Positions 44,938 to 56,729 of a DNA stretch of 64,000 bases are shown here, one piece after another. Numbering within the stretch: the stretch's first letter is position 1; every line of letters starts with the position of its first letter. The notes beneath the pieces were generated by a model that searched no databases, was not told the origin of the DNA, and was given only the letters and a program-made list of their open reading frames with translations. A program made the translations under genes and the position numbers. Source of the DNA: Glandiceps talaboti (lineage: Eukaryota; Hemichordata; Enteropneusta; Spengelidae); assembly GCF_964340395.1 (NCBI RefSeq), contig NC_135554.1, positions 21,825,592-21,889,591 on the forward strand. The letters are read 5' to 3'.

Positions 44938-45403
44938 GGTATCGTATTTCTGAATAAAATTTTACAGAAAGTACCCGGGTAGCCAGTTGCAGGCGTCAGT
45001 GCGCTTCATTATCATAGAGCTAGCTGGGTAGTAGCATAGCGACTTCTAACGGTGTATTTTATATTTCTTTTTCTCATTCAGTGAGTTGCGTGTGGCAAGA
45101 TTGAGGGATACTGAATCTGTTATTGAACCAGTTATATGTCCACTCAGAACAAGTTTACAGCGAACACGTAGACATATCGCGTATTGTGAATGGAAACCGG
45201 CTTATAGATAACAGTTTGGTGCGTGCACAATAGCCATAGAACCAACGGGATCCAGTGGAAGAACAATGCTTTATAGTGTCATATCATTTATCGAATTGCT
45301 TATACCAGATCTCATCATCAGTTGTGTGACGGTTTTCGGTGGAATTGCTTAACTTTGTGGACCACATGTAGAAACGTGATCCTGTTGAAACTTTAGACAA
45401 ATT

Positions 45404-45503
45404 ATGGGAGCCTGTAGTTTATGGAACTTCTTTGTAGCTGGGTTGTTGAGCCTCTCAGTGGTGACAGCCAACCTGCACAACTCCAGGTACTTCTCAGACC
45501 AAG
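45404..45503 (+). CDS. ADAMTS6: ADAMTS coding exon 1 (signal peptide)
   Basis: Thirty-three codons plus one base, from MGACSLWNFF to SRYFSDQ, with donor CAAG/GTAAGA. An in-frame TGA at 45386-45388, 15 bases before the ATG, supports this start. The exon ends in phase 1 and joins exon 2 to make an alanine codon. Confidence 0.88.
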
Positions 45504-48500
45504 GTAAGATATTCTTCCAGTGATGCAAGTTTGAAACTTTGAGTACAGTGACTGCTGGTCTAGTATGTGATAAGAAACTCTCAACTTGGGTGGGGTGGGG
45601 TGGGGTGGGGTGGGGGTTTGGGCAATGCTCATAAAAGTGGGTTCACAGGCACAAGCAACTATTGATGTGTTGGAATGAGGGTTTCTAAACTAGGTTGGCC
45701 TTCATTAACTATTTTGACATTTCCCAAGGTCTGGACAAACGCCGATTGTTCCTGTTCAGATAATATGTCTGATGCCGATCAATGAAACATTTTCATATCT
45801 AAAAAAAGTTTTGTTTCCTTAGACATTTAGGGAGTGTGTGTAAACTGTCTGTAGTTTGACAATACTGTTGTACATTTATAGTGATGGCAACACATAATAC
45901 ACTACACTAAGATGTGGATAAATAAAATTAAAAAAAAAATACAACAGCTGGGTTTTTTTTTTGAATGACAACTTACAGGCACACACTGCTATATTTTAAT
46001 TATTGGTTTCCCTAACCTAAATTTACAATTCTTCCTCTTTTGCAGCACATTTTATGGAGTCTCTGGAACATTATCATGTAGCTAGTCCTGTCTTGGTGGA
46101 CGAACATGGAAAATTGATTTCTTATGACTTGATTAATAGTAGGAAAAGGACTCCACGGAGTACCAATGGAAAAATTCATCCCGGAGTAGATAGACAATTG
46201 TATTATAAATTATCAGCATACGAAAAAGATTTTCATTTAGACTTACAATTGCATTCAACCCTAGTATCTGGACAATTCCGGGTGGAATATTGGGACCAAA
46301 ATGGCCTGAGTTGGACGCATCAAACGCATGATGCATGTCATTATGTGGGCCATGTTAAAAATGAGTTGGGTTCCAGAGCAGCAATCAGTAACTGCCATGG
46401 ACTGGTGAGTAGATGTTTATTTTAATCTGTTGTGTTTTACAAATATGTGTTCACAGTTCACTACGTTTGCAGTCATGACTGCCATGGTGTGTGGGTTTGT
46501 AGTATGAGCTTACCCACTTCACACTACCAGACATGTTAAAGTAGAGAAACTCAAACACTTCAATTTATCAAAATCTTTATACTTTTTCTCAAATATTTTG
46601 ATGCCAATTTATTTAGAAGGATTCTTTGTATGAATCGAAGTCTAAAATGAAGTTGAAGTATGGCAAAAGAAATTCAGAAAAAAAAATATCCATTCAAATG
46701 TTTGAGGTGGGAAGTACTGTCGTACTGAAGTAGTTAACATAACTCTGAGCTGGCCTCCAAAAAGACATACCAACCATGTTTGTGGTTGAACCTGCTGTGC
46801 ACTCTTTATTGCTTTAGTTGAAAAATAGGGCAGCAAAGCATTAATGCAGAACATTATGGTATATACACAGCATGGCCCATTGTCAGAACTAGTAGGAAAT
46901 GTTGATTCTATTCATAGATTGGAAAATGAAGTGTTGTTTTCTGGTGGCTAAAAAAAAAAAAATTAAAACAGCCAGTTCTTATCTTGTCAACTTTAATTAA
47001 TTTTGAGCCTAACCTTCAGTTAAAGAATCAACATTAGGCTAAGCAAGTTAATTAGTTGCTTGTTGTTAATTAGTATTGTTCTGTAATTAGAGTTTACCTA
47101 TTTGTGGTCATCATCCACTGATAGCTCCATTAATGCATTTGCCATGTGCACTTTTTGTGGGGGTGAAAGTTGAACCTAAGTTACAAGGCAAGACAACACG
47201 AGTCCTAGCTAGCTAGCTAGCTAGCTAGCCAGCTAGCCTAGCAGCTGTCTGGATACCGCTGTTAGACAGAGATTATTTCACCTTGGGTGTAGGTATACTA
47301 TTGAAATGTAGGGGTTTACAACACATGAAGTAGACTGGCTTTTACGCTATGTTCAAAGGTGAAAGAATAGCTTTTAGAGTCTGTAATTGTCAGTCAAAAT
47401 GTTCATGGGGTGTTGATATGCATTATCCATGGAGTCTAAATCTGAATAGGAGATTTCTATAGTGTTGGCTTGTTGATAGTTCTCCAGATAAGGCTAAGAA
47501 AAGAATATCGTTGGTTGTGTTGTAAACCAGGCCGTCAGCTCATTGATTTTTGTCAAAGCACCAAGTAAATCAGCCAGGGAGTGTTGACAAGGAGCAGCTA
47601 TTAATGGCAACTGTAATCTCTAATCAGAACCATTAGAATTAATAAAGCAGGCCGATATCAGTGTCTAGCACCAGCTCCCCAATTACGTCACACCAGCCTA
47701 TAGCTTACACCCGTTAATCAGTAGATTCCATAGTAAACACTTGTGCAGATACCAAGTGCAGTCCAATCCCTCAAAACTTCTAGAGTCGCAGTCTAGGAGT
47801 GATTTGTATAGCTTGTTCACCACAGCAAAGCCTATCGCCTTTTTGTTGTGAGTGTAAGCAAATTTACACAGAAGGCGTTTTGCAAGAGTATTTGAGTTTA
47901 GATAGACAATTGAAGCATGCTGGAGTTGGCGAATGAATCTTCTTAGCCGGTATTCTAAACATATACATGTCTGTGGAAATAACTTATGTCAATACAATAG
48001 TAGTGGTCGGTAATACTTTGAACGTCTGAGCAGTCATGCCTGTGGCGCTTGTCGGTGTTCAAATGCCACACTCCCTCTGTACAGGGTATACATAGAGTTC
48101 AAACAGGATCAGACTCAGTGTGTTTATCGAGTTACAAAGTTAAAGATTTATGCTTTGCTATTGTGACTCTGCCTTGAATAGTTATATAGCTAATATTGTT
48201 CTCAATACTGAAACGTATAGATGGGTACGTCAATGATTGAGGCAGGTCTTGGTTTTTATGTTCAATATGTTCTTTGACTTCCCCCCACAACTTTGAATCT
48301 CATTTGTCTTGCATCGAGAACAACACTACACAGTAAGGCATTGAGTGTCTTCAACAAAAGTATTTGAAAGGGAACTGAACACCTTCATATGTTTTGAATT
48401 AGAGTTTGATTGGTGCCGAGATTACAGTGGTTCACATGTCATGCATTCATGCAATGTAAAAGCTAAACACTGTCTTCACAAAAGTTTGAGCACCTTTGCA

Positions 48501-51500
48501 ACAGAGAGGGGAGTCTCATATAAAGTCACACTTTCTGTGACACGTAGTGTTTTCACTTTAAGTTTCTGAACCTCTGCACAAGAGAAGAGCAATATTATAT
48601 ATCGCCTAAAGTGTTATAACTAGAAACCCAGTATAAACAGGGGTGGGATGTTTTCAAAAAATAAATCCCATAATGTTATTATGGGGCGACATTGAAGAGC
48701 CTGGGGAACTTGGGTAGACTTTATCTACTTACTGCCTTGTACAAAAACAATGAGCTAGAACTTGGGCTTCATTCTATCCTAAATGTCTTAGCTTCATTCC
48801 TTTCAAAACATTTCAAAATATTTCCATCTCCATGCCTACTAAGAAGTGACTAAATAATTTATCTGTTGTAACATTCAGATCTTGCCATTAATCAAGTATA
48901 TAATGTATCACGCATTAATTCTAGTGGTATTTACACATTATTGCATACCTGCATGCAAATGATATGCAGATGATAGGCACAATCATTCCCTTTTATACAT
49001 GAAATTGCGTGATCGCACGATATTATGAAGTGTAAGGAAGTGTACTGTTTTGGATAAATATATATGATAATAACAGAAGCATATGACATGGAAGTGTCAG
49101 TTTGGGTACTCAGGGGTATTTGCAGTCTTATGATTACAATGTTCCTGCTGCACTTTCATTAGACAGTCGACAGTCGTTCGTGCCTTTTTGCTACGTTTTA
49201 TCTAAAACTTAAGTCGTTGCCTCACTCCGATCTGGAGCAATGCTATAACCACTCACAGTTCGTGCCTTCGGCAATCGCAGTTTCTATCAGTACGCATTAT
49301 CCAGTGCTACAGAGCGAGGCGGCGACTTTGATTTAGATGAAATGTAGCAAAAAAGGCACGAACGACTGTCGACAGTCTACATTTTCATGTGCACAGGGAG
49401 TGAAATTATGGCAGGAGGAAACACTGCAAGCGCTCATGCAAACATCCCGAGTTCGTCATACTTGCAAACATGCATCATGGAGTTCTGTCACTTTGTGAAA
49501 ATCACGTTTTTGAGCATCATCACAAATTGTGATGTGTAAGTGATGTGTCCCGTTTACACCTAGCTTGTATACGGGTTGATAATCTTAATATCTGTGTGCT
49601 TACAGTAAAATGGTCAACTGATTTTATATAGTCTCGGCCTTCAAAGTGCATTTATTAGGATTTATATCTACTCTCCTTCCAAAAGTAAAAAAAACTTTGG
49701 AATGTGTAGGGAGTCGGTGACAGTTGGGAGTGATTTATTTGAAAATTTTAAAACCGCAGAAATAAAGAATTTTGTAATGATTTTGTAATTTATTTTATCT
49801 GATTTTGTGCATGTAACAATAGAAGTACGTCTAACATTGTATTTCATCTCTAATTCATCCAGTTGAATCATGACTTTTTTTGTTCACAATTTTATTGACA
49901 CCTCAGGTGTGGGTTTTTGCTGACGGATTCTATTCAAAAATTGAAAGAGTTTCTGTAGTTATAGCAACTGTATCTTAACAAAGATTTTTGTTTTTGTAAC
50001 ATTTTATATCGGAATTGTTTAGTTGTTATAGTAGCGTCAGGGCAGGGGCATGGTATTTGCAATTATTCTATCGTTGGATGAGAGGTGAAATTTCAGCATT
50101 AAATACCTGTCGTAACTTTGACCAGTTCTACTTAACCATGTCAGATTTTCACATGCGTTTCTATCAAATGTTTTCTCAATGTCTGAAATCTGTTGGGTCG
50201 CATTCAGATTCTGTAAACCTTTGGATCGTGATTTTGGCATCGCCAAAATGTTTCCAATAAAAAAGATAAGTGAGAAGGAGTACCCAAACTTTGTACAAAT
50301 GGAATGACAATTAGTAAAGTTTTACGCACGTGATTCACTCGTGCATGTATATCTGTTGCTGAACATTTTGTGATTAAAGTTTAGAAAAATGTTGTTTTGT
50401 CTCCATTCTGACCTTTTTATATCAGAAGTATTCGTCATGAAAACACGAGATTGGCACCGGGGTCAGAAGTTAATTGAAACCCGGCATTTGTTAAATTTGA
50501 AATGTATGCAATCACAAAAACGAATCAAATTTAATTGTGTGTACGTGTGTGTCTAGTTGAGAACATATTCCACATCACTGTTACAGTAAATAGACAAATG
50601 TACCAGATTAGAGCAGGTCTTACACCAATATTTCACTTCATAGTCAGATATGCAACAAACTGAATTTTACCGGATTTCCTCTTCTCAGACGTAGTGAGAT
50701 TTAAAAGTATATTAAAAACTGATTGATGTATTTTTTCTTTCATTTTCATGAGCTGTCTTATTATTTTGTATTTTAACACCGTGACCTTGTTATACTACTG
50801 TGAAATCATAAAAAAAGATTAACAAGTCATAATCTGTATATAATCGTTAAACACACTAGAGTTGTGGCTACCTGAAATCGAACACATAATGCTAGTTGTT
50901 TTTTATCAATGCCTGGATCTAATGGTGACTACAGGTGCATATATTTTTTCTGTCTCTTTGCCAAGTCTTCTTGTAACAATTGAATTGTTGAATGAAGCTT
51001 GAAATTTAGTTGAATGCATTGAACAAATTGCATGCCTTGGGGTTTGGGGTGGGGGTGGGGTGATGGTTTTGACCATTCAAGTATTTTCAATGCTATCATT
51101 CTAGTAAACATAGGTTGGGATTGGAAGATGGAAAACTTTGGGTGAGTGGAGGAGGGGGGGGGGTCCTTATGGTACTAGCATTGTAACAGCATTTGGGATG
51201 GAGTAACTGGTACAGATGGAGAAGAGATGTACGGCTCCAGCTATATACATAGATATCTAGGCATCAATATTAGTTTCCTTTCATGGGATGCAATAGTTTG
51301 TGTGTTCAAACCTGTTTTTTCTATGCAAACTTTTAGGCCATATTCCACAAACACTGTCCTACAGCTTTTACGGTATACCCCAGAAAATTCTTTGGGAACT
51401 CTTCTAGATTTTACCTTGTGCTGTCCTTGCCAAAACCACCTCTACTAGTAGATAACCCTAGTAGAATGACTTAGGTAGATTGTACCTTTGTACCGTACGT

Positions 51501-53571
51501 TCTTTGTAACAAAACTTTTATTACATCAACAATATTAAGGGCTGATGCTTTGTCACTAACCAATTAAAATGACTAACTAAACTGGAACATCAGAATTAAC
51601 CGTTTTATAACACATTTATTTGATAAAATACATAGCTAATAATAGTACGAATCACTTCAAAGACAAGATATGCAGACATATTTAGTTCCATTTGTCTTCA
51701 TGAAATAAACAAGATGACAGCCAGCAACCTACCTTAAAACATTCTATTGACATAAAACATGTTTTGAATACAATATATTTTTCATTTTTTTCTCGTGAAC
51801 TACTTGAACTCTTGATAAGCATGAGCACCTTGTGTCTAGGGCATAGCTCAGAGCTCTAAACATGTCTATCATGCAAGATGAATGAAGTAATGTCTGGGGT
51901 AGTACATATATATATATATAAATGTACCTGTACCTTGCAAAACAGTGAAATAGTTTGGTGTCATCTCCAGGGTTTAGATAAGAAAGGAAATGGTCAGTTC
52001 GGGGGCAGTGCCAAAAGTTGTAACATAAACATGCCCTGGAGAGAAGTATCGAAGTGCTGAGGACAGTATTCAGAGATTTAAACAAAACTTTACACACCTG
52101 ACATAGGGCAGGTTTAGACATACAATTGTACCTGCATTGCACTTGATAAAGGTATCCAGTTAGTCTTTTTGACAGCTTTATTTGTTTAAACATAATCTTC
52201 CATACTTGAAAAAAAAAGATTTAAAAAAAAAGCAAATTGACAGTTTAATACAAGAATTGATTTATAGAAGGGACCTGTGGCATTGATGAATTGATTGAAT
52301 ATTGATAGACACATACAGAGTTCTGGTATTTCATTGGATGGTTCTAAGCCAATCAAATATCACCAGGTCATAACAGCAGGTGAACACTTATGAAATAAAA
52401 CAACAAACTCCATACACAAATGAAAATCCGTTACCTGGAATAAAGTTTAACTGTTGAGGCCTAAACAAAAATATTGTGTGGTTCCGGTTACCTGATCCCA
52501 CCTAGTTTTTTACTGCTGACCCTAAACTTTTTTTTTACATATTCGAGAAAAAAATAAATAAAATCGCAAAAATTGCAAAGTCTCGCCATAAATAATGGAT
52601 GCGGATACTGACAACAACTTTAAAAGACAATATAAAAACTGTTCTTCCAATCTGTAATGGCTGTACATCTGATGGGAAGGAACCAATAACACAGAGACCA
52701 TATGGAAGACAACTGAAAACATAACTACCTGAACTAAACACTCACACATGAAAAAAAAAATTAAAATGAAATAAAATAAAATAAAAAATCAACCTACCTA
52801 ACCTATTCTTAAATTGAACGTAATCGGAACCACACAATTGTTTTTTAGTAGGCCTGATTATAATAATCAATTCCACACCCTTTTGTACTTTTGTACACAG
52901 TAGTGCAAAATAATATGCCAGTTATTTGCATACTGTTTGTTTATTCCTTTTTTAAACATCTGTTTGCTTTAAAAAAAGACACAACAAAGTGAAAGTTGGT
53001 ACAATGTATGTTTTTAAGATAAAACCAAAGTCAAAAGTAACTATACTTTGAATATATTATACAGTGCTGCCTCAAAATGAAACAGATGGCAACCTGAAAA
53101 AACAAAAAGTTTGTCCAATTGAAGTGGTGTTGTGTTATTATACCAAATCATGTCCATGCTATTGATTACAAGTGGGTGACACACCACACCTAATAATTAC
53201 GTGTTTATCAGAATGGAATTCATTATTGCCCCGCTATAGAGTTTTAAATGTCAATCGTCTAACAACAAGATGTTTGTGAATTTTAAGTGAATTAAATTTG
53301 TTCAAGGACTTAGTTATTAAAACTTTTTGAAAGAATACAGTTTAGACATCTAAGTTATCTTTATTGAACTAATACATAAATACTGTTTATTTTTAGCATG
53401 GTGTATTTGCCACGGCAACAGATGAATACATCATAGAACCACTGTATAACCTAACAGAGAATCACAGAGTCACAGAAGGACATCCCCATCTGGTGTATAG
53501 AAGATCGGCCATTGTGTCCAAACACCCAAATGATGATGAAGAGGAAGAAATACACCCATGCGGTATTGATG
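45404..53571 (+). CDS. ADAMTS6: ADAMTS6/ADAMTS10-type metalloprotease, 5' exons (signal peptide and prodomain)
   Basis: ADAMTS6 and ADAMTS10 are secreted zinc metalloproteases of the extracellular matrix that act around fibrillin and focal adhesions. Joined exons 45404-45503, 46046-46404 and 53397-53571 give 211 residues. Residues 1-22 are a signal peptide with hydrophobic core FFVAGLLSLSVV and a likely cut after TA. The prodomain follows, with LEHYHVASPVLVDEHG (40-55), YYKLSAYEKDFHLDLQL (86-102), FRVEYW (111-116), DACHYVGH (129-136), SNCHGLHG (148-155), YIIEPL (164-169), an NLT glycosylation sequon at 171, GHPHLVYRRSAI (181-192) and HPCG (206-209). The three cysteines at 131, 150 and 208 match the ADAMTS prodomain. 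A basic RKR at 66-68 could be a furin site. The wording is closest to ADAMTS6, but an invertebrate gene may be co-orthologous to ADAMTS6 and ADAMTS10. The furin-processed junction and the protease, TSP1 and PLAC domains lie beyond 64000. Confidence 0.93.
45504..46045 (+). other. ADAMTS intron 1
   Basis: A short 542-bp intron with GT-AG ends. Its main feature is the G-rich pentamer run at 45588-45622. Confidence 0.85.
45588..45622 (+). repeat. (GGGGT)n G-quadruplex-type run in ADAMTS intron 1
   Basis: Five or more GGGGT units in a row, ending GGGGGTTTGGG, 85 bp downstream of the first coding exon and on the non-template strand. It meets the usual four-G-tract pattern several times over. Confidence 0.92.
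46046..46404 (+). CDS. ADAMTS6: ADAMTS coding exon 2 (prodomain)
   Basis: The acceptor is TTCTTCCTCTTTTGCAG. The exon finishes the split alanine, then encodes HFMESLEHYHVA through CHYVGH to ISNCHGL, ending in phase 0 at CTG/GTGAGT. It contains two of the three prodomain cysteines. It is the only exon long enough to stand out as an open frame (from the internal ATG at 46054). Confidence 0.95.
47205..47241. repeat. (GCTA)n microsatellite
   Basis: About eight GCTA units, self-complementary in part (AGCTAGCT) and so hairpin-prone. Confidence 0.93.
49161..49378. mobile_element. Foldback/MITE element with ~60-bp inverted arms
   Basis: AGACAGTCGACAGTCGTTCG with TGCCTTTTTGCTAC at the left and the complement of the right end (AGACTGTCGACAGTCGTTCG, TGCCTTTTTTGCTACA) are nearly identical over about 60 bp. 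The centre is about 90 bp. It is much richer in CpG than the surrounding intron, which suggests recent insertion. No reading frame is present. Confidence 0.88.
52473..52839. mobile_element. Non-autonomous inverted-repeat element, copy B
   Basis: The termini ATTGTGTGGTTCCGGTTA and TAATCGGAACCACACAAT are near-perfect inverted repeats, 367 bp apart. The interior matches copy A at 26616-26965 in the opposite orientation, including TAATGGCTGTACATCTGATG and ACCAATAACACAGAGACCAT. Several stops interrupt all frames. Confidence 0.9.
53397..53571 (+). CDS. ADAMTS6: ADAMTS coding exon 3 (prodomain)
   Basis: The acceptor is TACTGTTTATTTTTAG. Fifty-eight codons encode HGVFATATDEYIIEPLYNLT through GHPHLVYRRSAI to an acidic DDEEEE run and HPCGID, plus one base, with donor ATG/GTAAGT. 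It continues exon 2 in frame (CHGL/HGVF), as in vertebrate ADAMTS6. The next exon would start in phase 1 and is not in the window. Confidence 0.95.
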
Positions 53572-53611
53572 GTAAGTAGTGTTTGTGGATCACCTTTAAT
53601 ATTTTCAGTGT

Positions 53612-53890
53612 TTTTGGTGAGGGTAAAATCAACCCGAGTTCTGCAGGTATTGTGTGGAATTCCACACCAAAAAGATGGTACAAGATGTGGATATCTGTAC
53701 AACTGTTACCAGATTTTCCTCCTCTGTTCCTAGAATTCCCATCAAAATAAAGACACAAACTGTGGATATCTGTACAACTGTTACTAGATTCCCCTCCTCT
53801 GTTCCTAGAATCCCCATCAAAATAAAGACACAAACTGTGGATATCTGTACAACTGTTACCAGATTTCTCCTCTCTATTAGGGGTTCCTGA
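53612..53890. repeat. Minisatellite, 75-bp unit, about 3.5 copies, after ADAMTS exon 3
   Basis: ATCTGTACAACTGTTACCAG recurs near 53693, 53768 and 53843 with exact 75-bp period, with CCTCTGTTCCTAGAATTCCC and AAATAAAGACACAAACTGTG between. The period is a multiple of three, so open frames persist on both strands; they are not exons. It begins about 40 bp after the exon 3 donor. Confidence 0.93.
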
Positions 53891-54784
53891 GAACCTTTAA
53901 CAAAAACACTCGTCATATTCTGATTAATATAATGTACACAGCTTTAAAGTGTGTTTTATTAGTTGTGGTTTTTACCATGTGATGTTTTTGGTCAGAAAAG
54001 TTTGTCAAAGATTACAGGGACCTTTTTTGCTACAATGGGCAACAGTGTATGTAGCCTGTAGAATGGCACAACATTTATAAAAATTTAATTTGTGAAATGT
54101 TGTTCACAGTAGCTGCTTTCAGCATCATTTCACTTGCTATGCTGGCATTCCTAACATAAAATAAAATCAAAATTTGTGATTTCTTAGATTAAAAAAAAAT
54201 AACCCACATACATAAGACTGTAAAATGTTCACATTAGGTGCATTAGCTTTGTTTCACTTGCCATGCTGGTATTCCCAAAAGATAGCTGTAAGCAAAGCTC
54301 CAAACACAAAAGAAACCTTATTACAACAAACTGAGTTTTTTTCCCACAAACAGTGTAGCCAAGATTGAGCTGGCATCTATTGTGTTTCATTGATTTGTCC
54401 TCACGCACAATGACTGTGGATGCAATGAGAAAAAAAAACCACAGTGCAAACTAAGACAATGAACTTTGGTCTATAAAACAAAACTTTTCTTTGATCAAAA
54501 TCTTTGACTTCAGGACATAAAGATAAGAAAATGGCCACCCAAGCATTTATTTTTGGATGGTATTGACAGTTGTGTTACTTAGCATGGTTTAGGTATTGTG
54601 CAATGGAGCAGCCACTAAGTCACTGGAAACATAAGTTGTTCTCATGCTATTCATCAACGCAACAAGATAATAGTGATAGTGCATGTGTAAAAACGTAACA
54701 AAGAAAATCTTTGGGAATCTCAGACAGTAACAATTGATTAACAATTGAAATACAGTGATGAGGATTGCTTTGAAATGAAGTAAT

Positions 54785-54960
54785 AGATTGACCCAGAATT
54801 TGGGATCGACTTGAAATTCAGTTCTGTGATAGATTCGAAAATAAACGGATCTCAAAACTGGATTTCAAGTGAGCGCGAAACTTAATTTCAAGTCAATCCC
54901 AAAAATGAATTTCAAATTGATTTCAAATTGGATTTTCGGTCAACCTTGAAGGTAATTTCA
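54785..54960. repeat. Repeated TTTCAAGT/ACTTGAAA stretch
   Basis: GGGATCGACTTGAAATT at 54801 and AATTTCAAGTCAATCCC at 54884 form an inverted pair, and AATTTCAAATTGATTTCAAA continues the pattern. It is a small inverted-repeat cluster of unknown origin. Confidence 0.6.
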
Positions 54961-56729
54961 CGAGAGGTAATTTCACAATAACCCCATGACTGTGTTGAAA
55001 TTTTCAAGGCATTATATTGGCTTATCAACCATTGCTGTCTGACTGGCTTGAAAGTCTTGTATCAATGATTTATTAAAGGTCTGGAGTATCCTGAGTACTC
55101 TTGATGTGAGTAGACGTGTAAATAACGATTCAACGGCAATGAACTGATGGATTTTTATTTCACGCCAAACCTTGGCATCAATCCAGGTCTGGTAAGAATA
55201 AAAAGAGAAATTCATACCAGTTGAAACAATCATAACATTCAGTTAATTGGAATCACAAAGGAGCTAGAATATCCTGAAATAAATACATGTGAAGTGGTTT
55301 GTTTAACCTCAATTAACAGAACCTGATCTGAAAGTTAGAGAGGTTTTTTTTTGAAAGGCTAGGTAATAGCAGATTTATTTCATGGGAACGCAGCCAGTGG
55401 AATTGTACCAGCTATGGAAGATAAGGTCAGCTCAACTTGGACAGACCTAACATGTCATTTGCCATTAAATCATGTTTTCTTCTATGTTAATTACTGGATG
55501 TGTTTAATATTACATGCTATGATGTTGTTAAAGAGGAACTGAAGCGTTGGGAGACTAACTGACGGAATACACATTCTTTGCCAGCAGTTTGTGTATCCAT
55601 AACTTCCAACGACAATAACTCTTAAGCTCACTGACATTTCACCTATAAATAGAGGAACAAAAAACGACTGACTTAACCTCAAGTAAAAGTCTGTTTTGTT
55701 GGATAAATTCCACATCTCAAAACAAAGTGGTAATAGTCATGGCTCATGATAGAAATATGAACTACATAGTTTCCTGTCATGAATAGGTGAATTGTGAATC
55801 TTTATGGAATAACGTAAAACGGAAGAACCAGTACCAGGTGTGCTTCGGCCTTGGTATAAGCAATTGTCTTGGTTTATATTGTAACTTACTTTGTCAAAGA
55901 CAGGCTTTTCTCTCTCTCGCAACATTACCTAATGAGCTCTGTAATTCAGGACTAGAGCTGGCTCAATTTCATCTTTACCTGGACAATACTGCTATTGTGA
56001 AGATAGCCATTATTCATGATGTGCCCAATGAGACCCTTTTCATCATGCATGTAATTCCTTAAGTTTATTCACTTTCTGCTTTCTCATTTCGTTACTTTTT
56101 AGTAGTAGATGGAACGGGAACCTTTCACACTAAATCTATGACCCATAGTTCCTTACCTACTTCGGAACCATTCAACTAGAAAAACTGTGTGTTTTGAGTA
56201 GTCACCAGGACAGAGGATTTGAAATAAGTCCATCTACTTCACTAGAAGCATACATATTTTCTAAGAAAGTCGAGTTAAGCCGGGGCAGTTTTGTAGTGTT
56301 GTCATCTTCTTGTAATCTGGTTCTAGCCTTTGATAGAGTCTAGCTTGTTCCACTGCAGCTTATGGGCTTGTTAACTAATAGCCTTAGGAGCGTTTGATCA
56401 CGGATAATCCTTTGTCGATATCTTTAGATTGTGATGCGTTTTCACTGTGTTCCCTCACTGTAATCCTAGGATCCTAGGCTAAGTGATTTGGCTTGTGGCA
56501 AAACCAATAACCATAAGATGTTTCTTTTATTCTGCAACTGTTTCCAAAGCTATTTTTAAAATTGTTTCTTTGACTTTTAGTTGGTGTGTGAGAAGTCTCT
56601 CTTGCTAATTACCCTTGCCAAACATGTCTTCAATAGTACCTAGTGTGTTGATGAAGGGTCTGTGTAACAGTAAAGGCTGTGTTACATCACACAAAACTGC
56701 ACAATAAAGTGATGGAAAACACTCATTCG

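Larger units (their letters stand above)
31030..45380. other. Intergenic region, CpG-retaining, between TRAPPC5 and ADAMTS starts
   Basis: Divergent intergenic DNA of about 14.4 kb. It is visibly richer in CpG than either gene body (about 35 CpG by hand count in 31021-31620) and nearly lacks the minisatellites that crowd the introns. Apart from simple repeats listed separately I see no credible coding exon, tRNA or rRNA. Short open frames on both strands have no recognisable motifs. It may hold enhancers, non-coding first exons or lineage-specific non-coding RNAs that cannot be seen by eye. Confidence 0.7.
46405..53396 (+). other. ADAMTS intron 2 (7.0 kb)
   Basis: GT-AG intron. It contains the GCTA microsatellite, a foldback element at 49161-49378, a G-rich stretch near 51040-51062, a (TA)n near 51905 and the inverted-repeat element copy B. 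The remaining sequence (46430-47200, 47245-49150, 49400-51030, 51170-52470, 52845-53390) shows no further exon, RNA gene or element that I can support. Confidence 0.75.

Noticed and set aside
53451-53916. Overlapping frames on both strands around the ADAMTS exon 3 donor
   Set aside because: They arise from exon 3 read in other frames and from the 75-bp minisatellite; none has a family motif.
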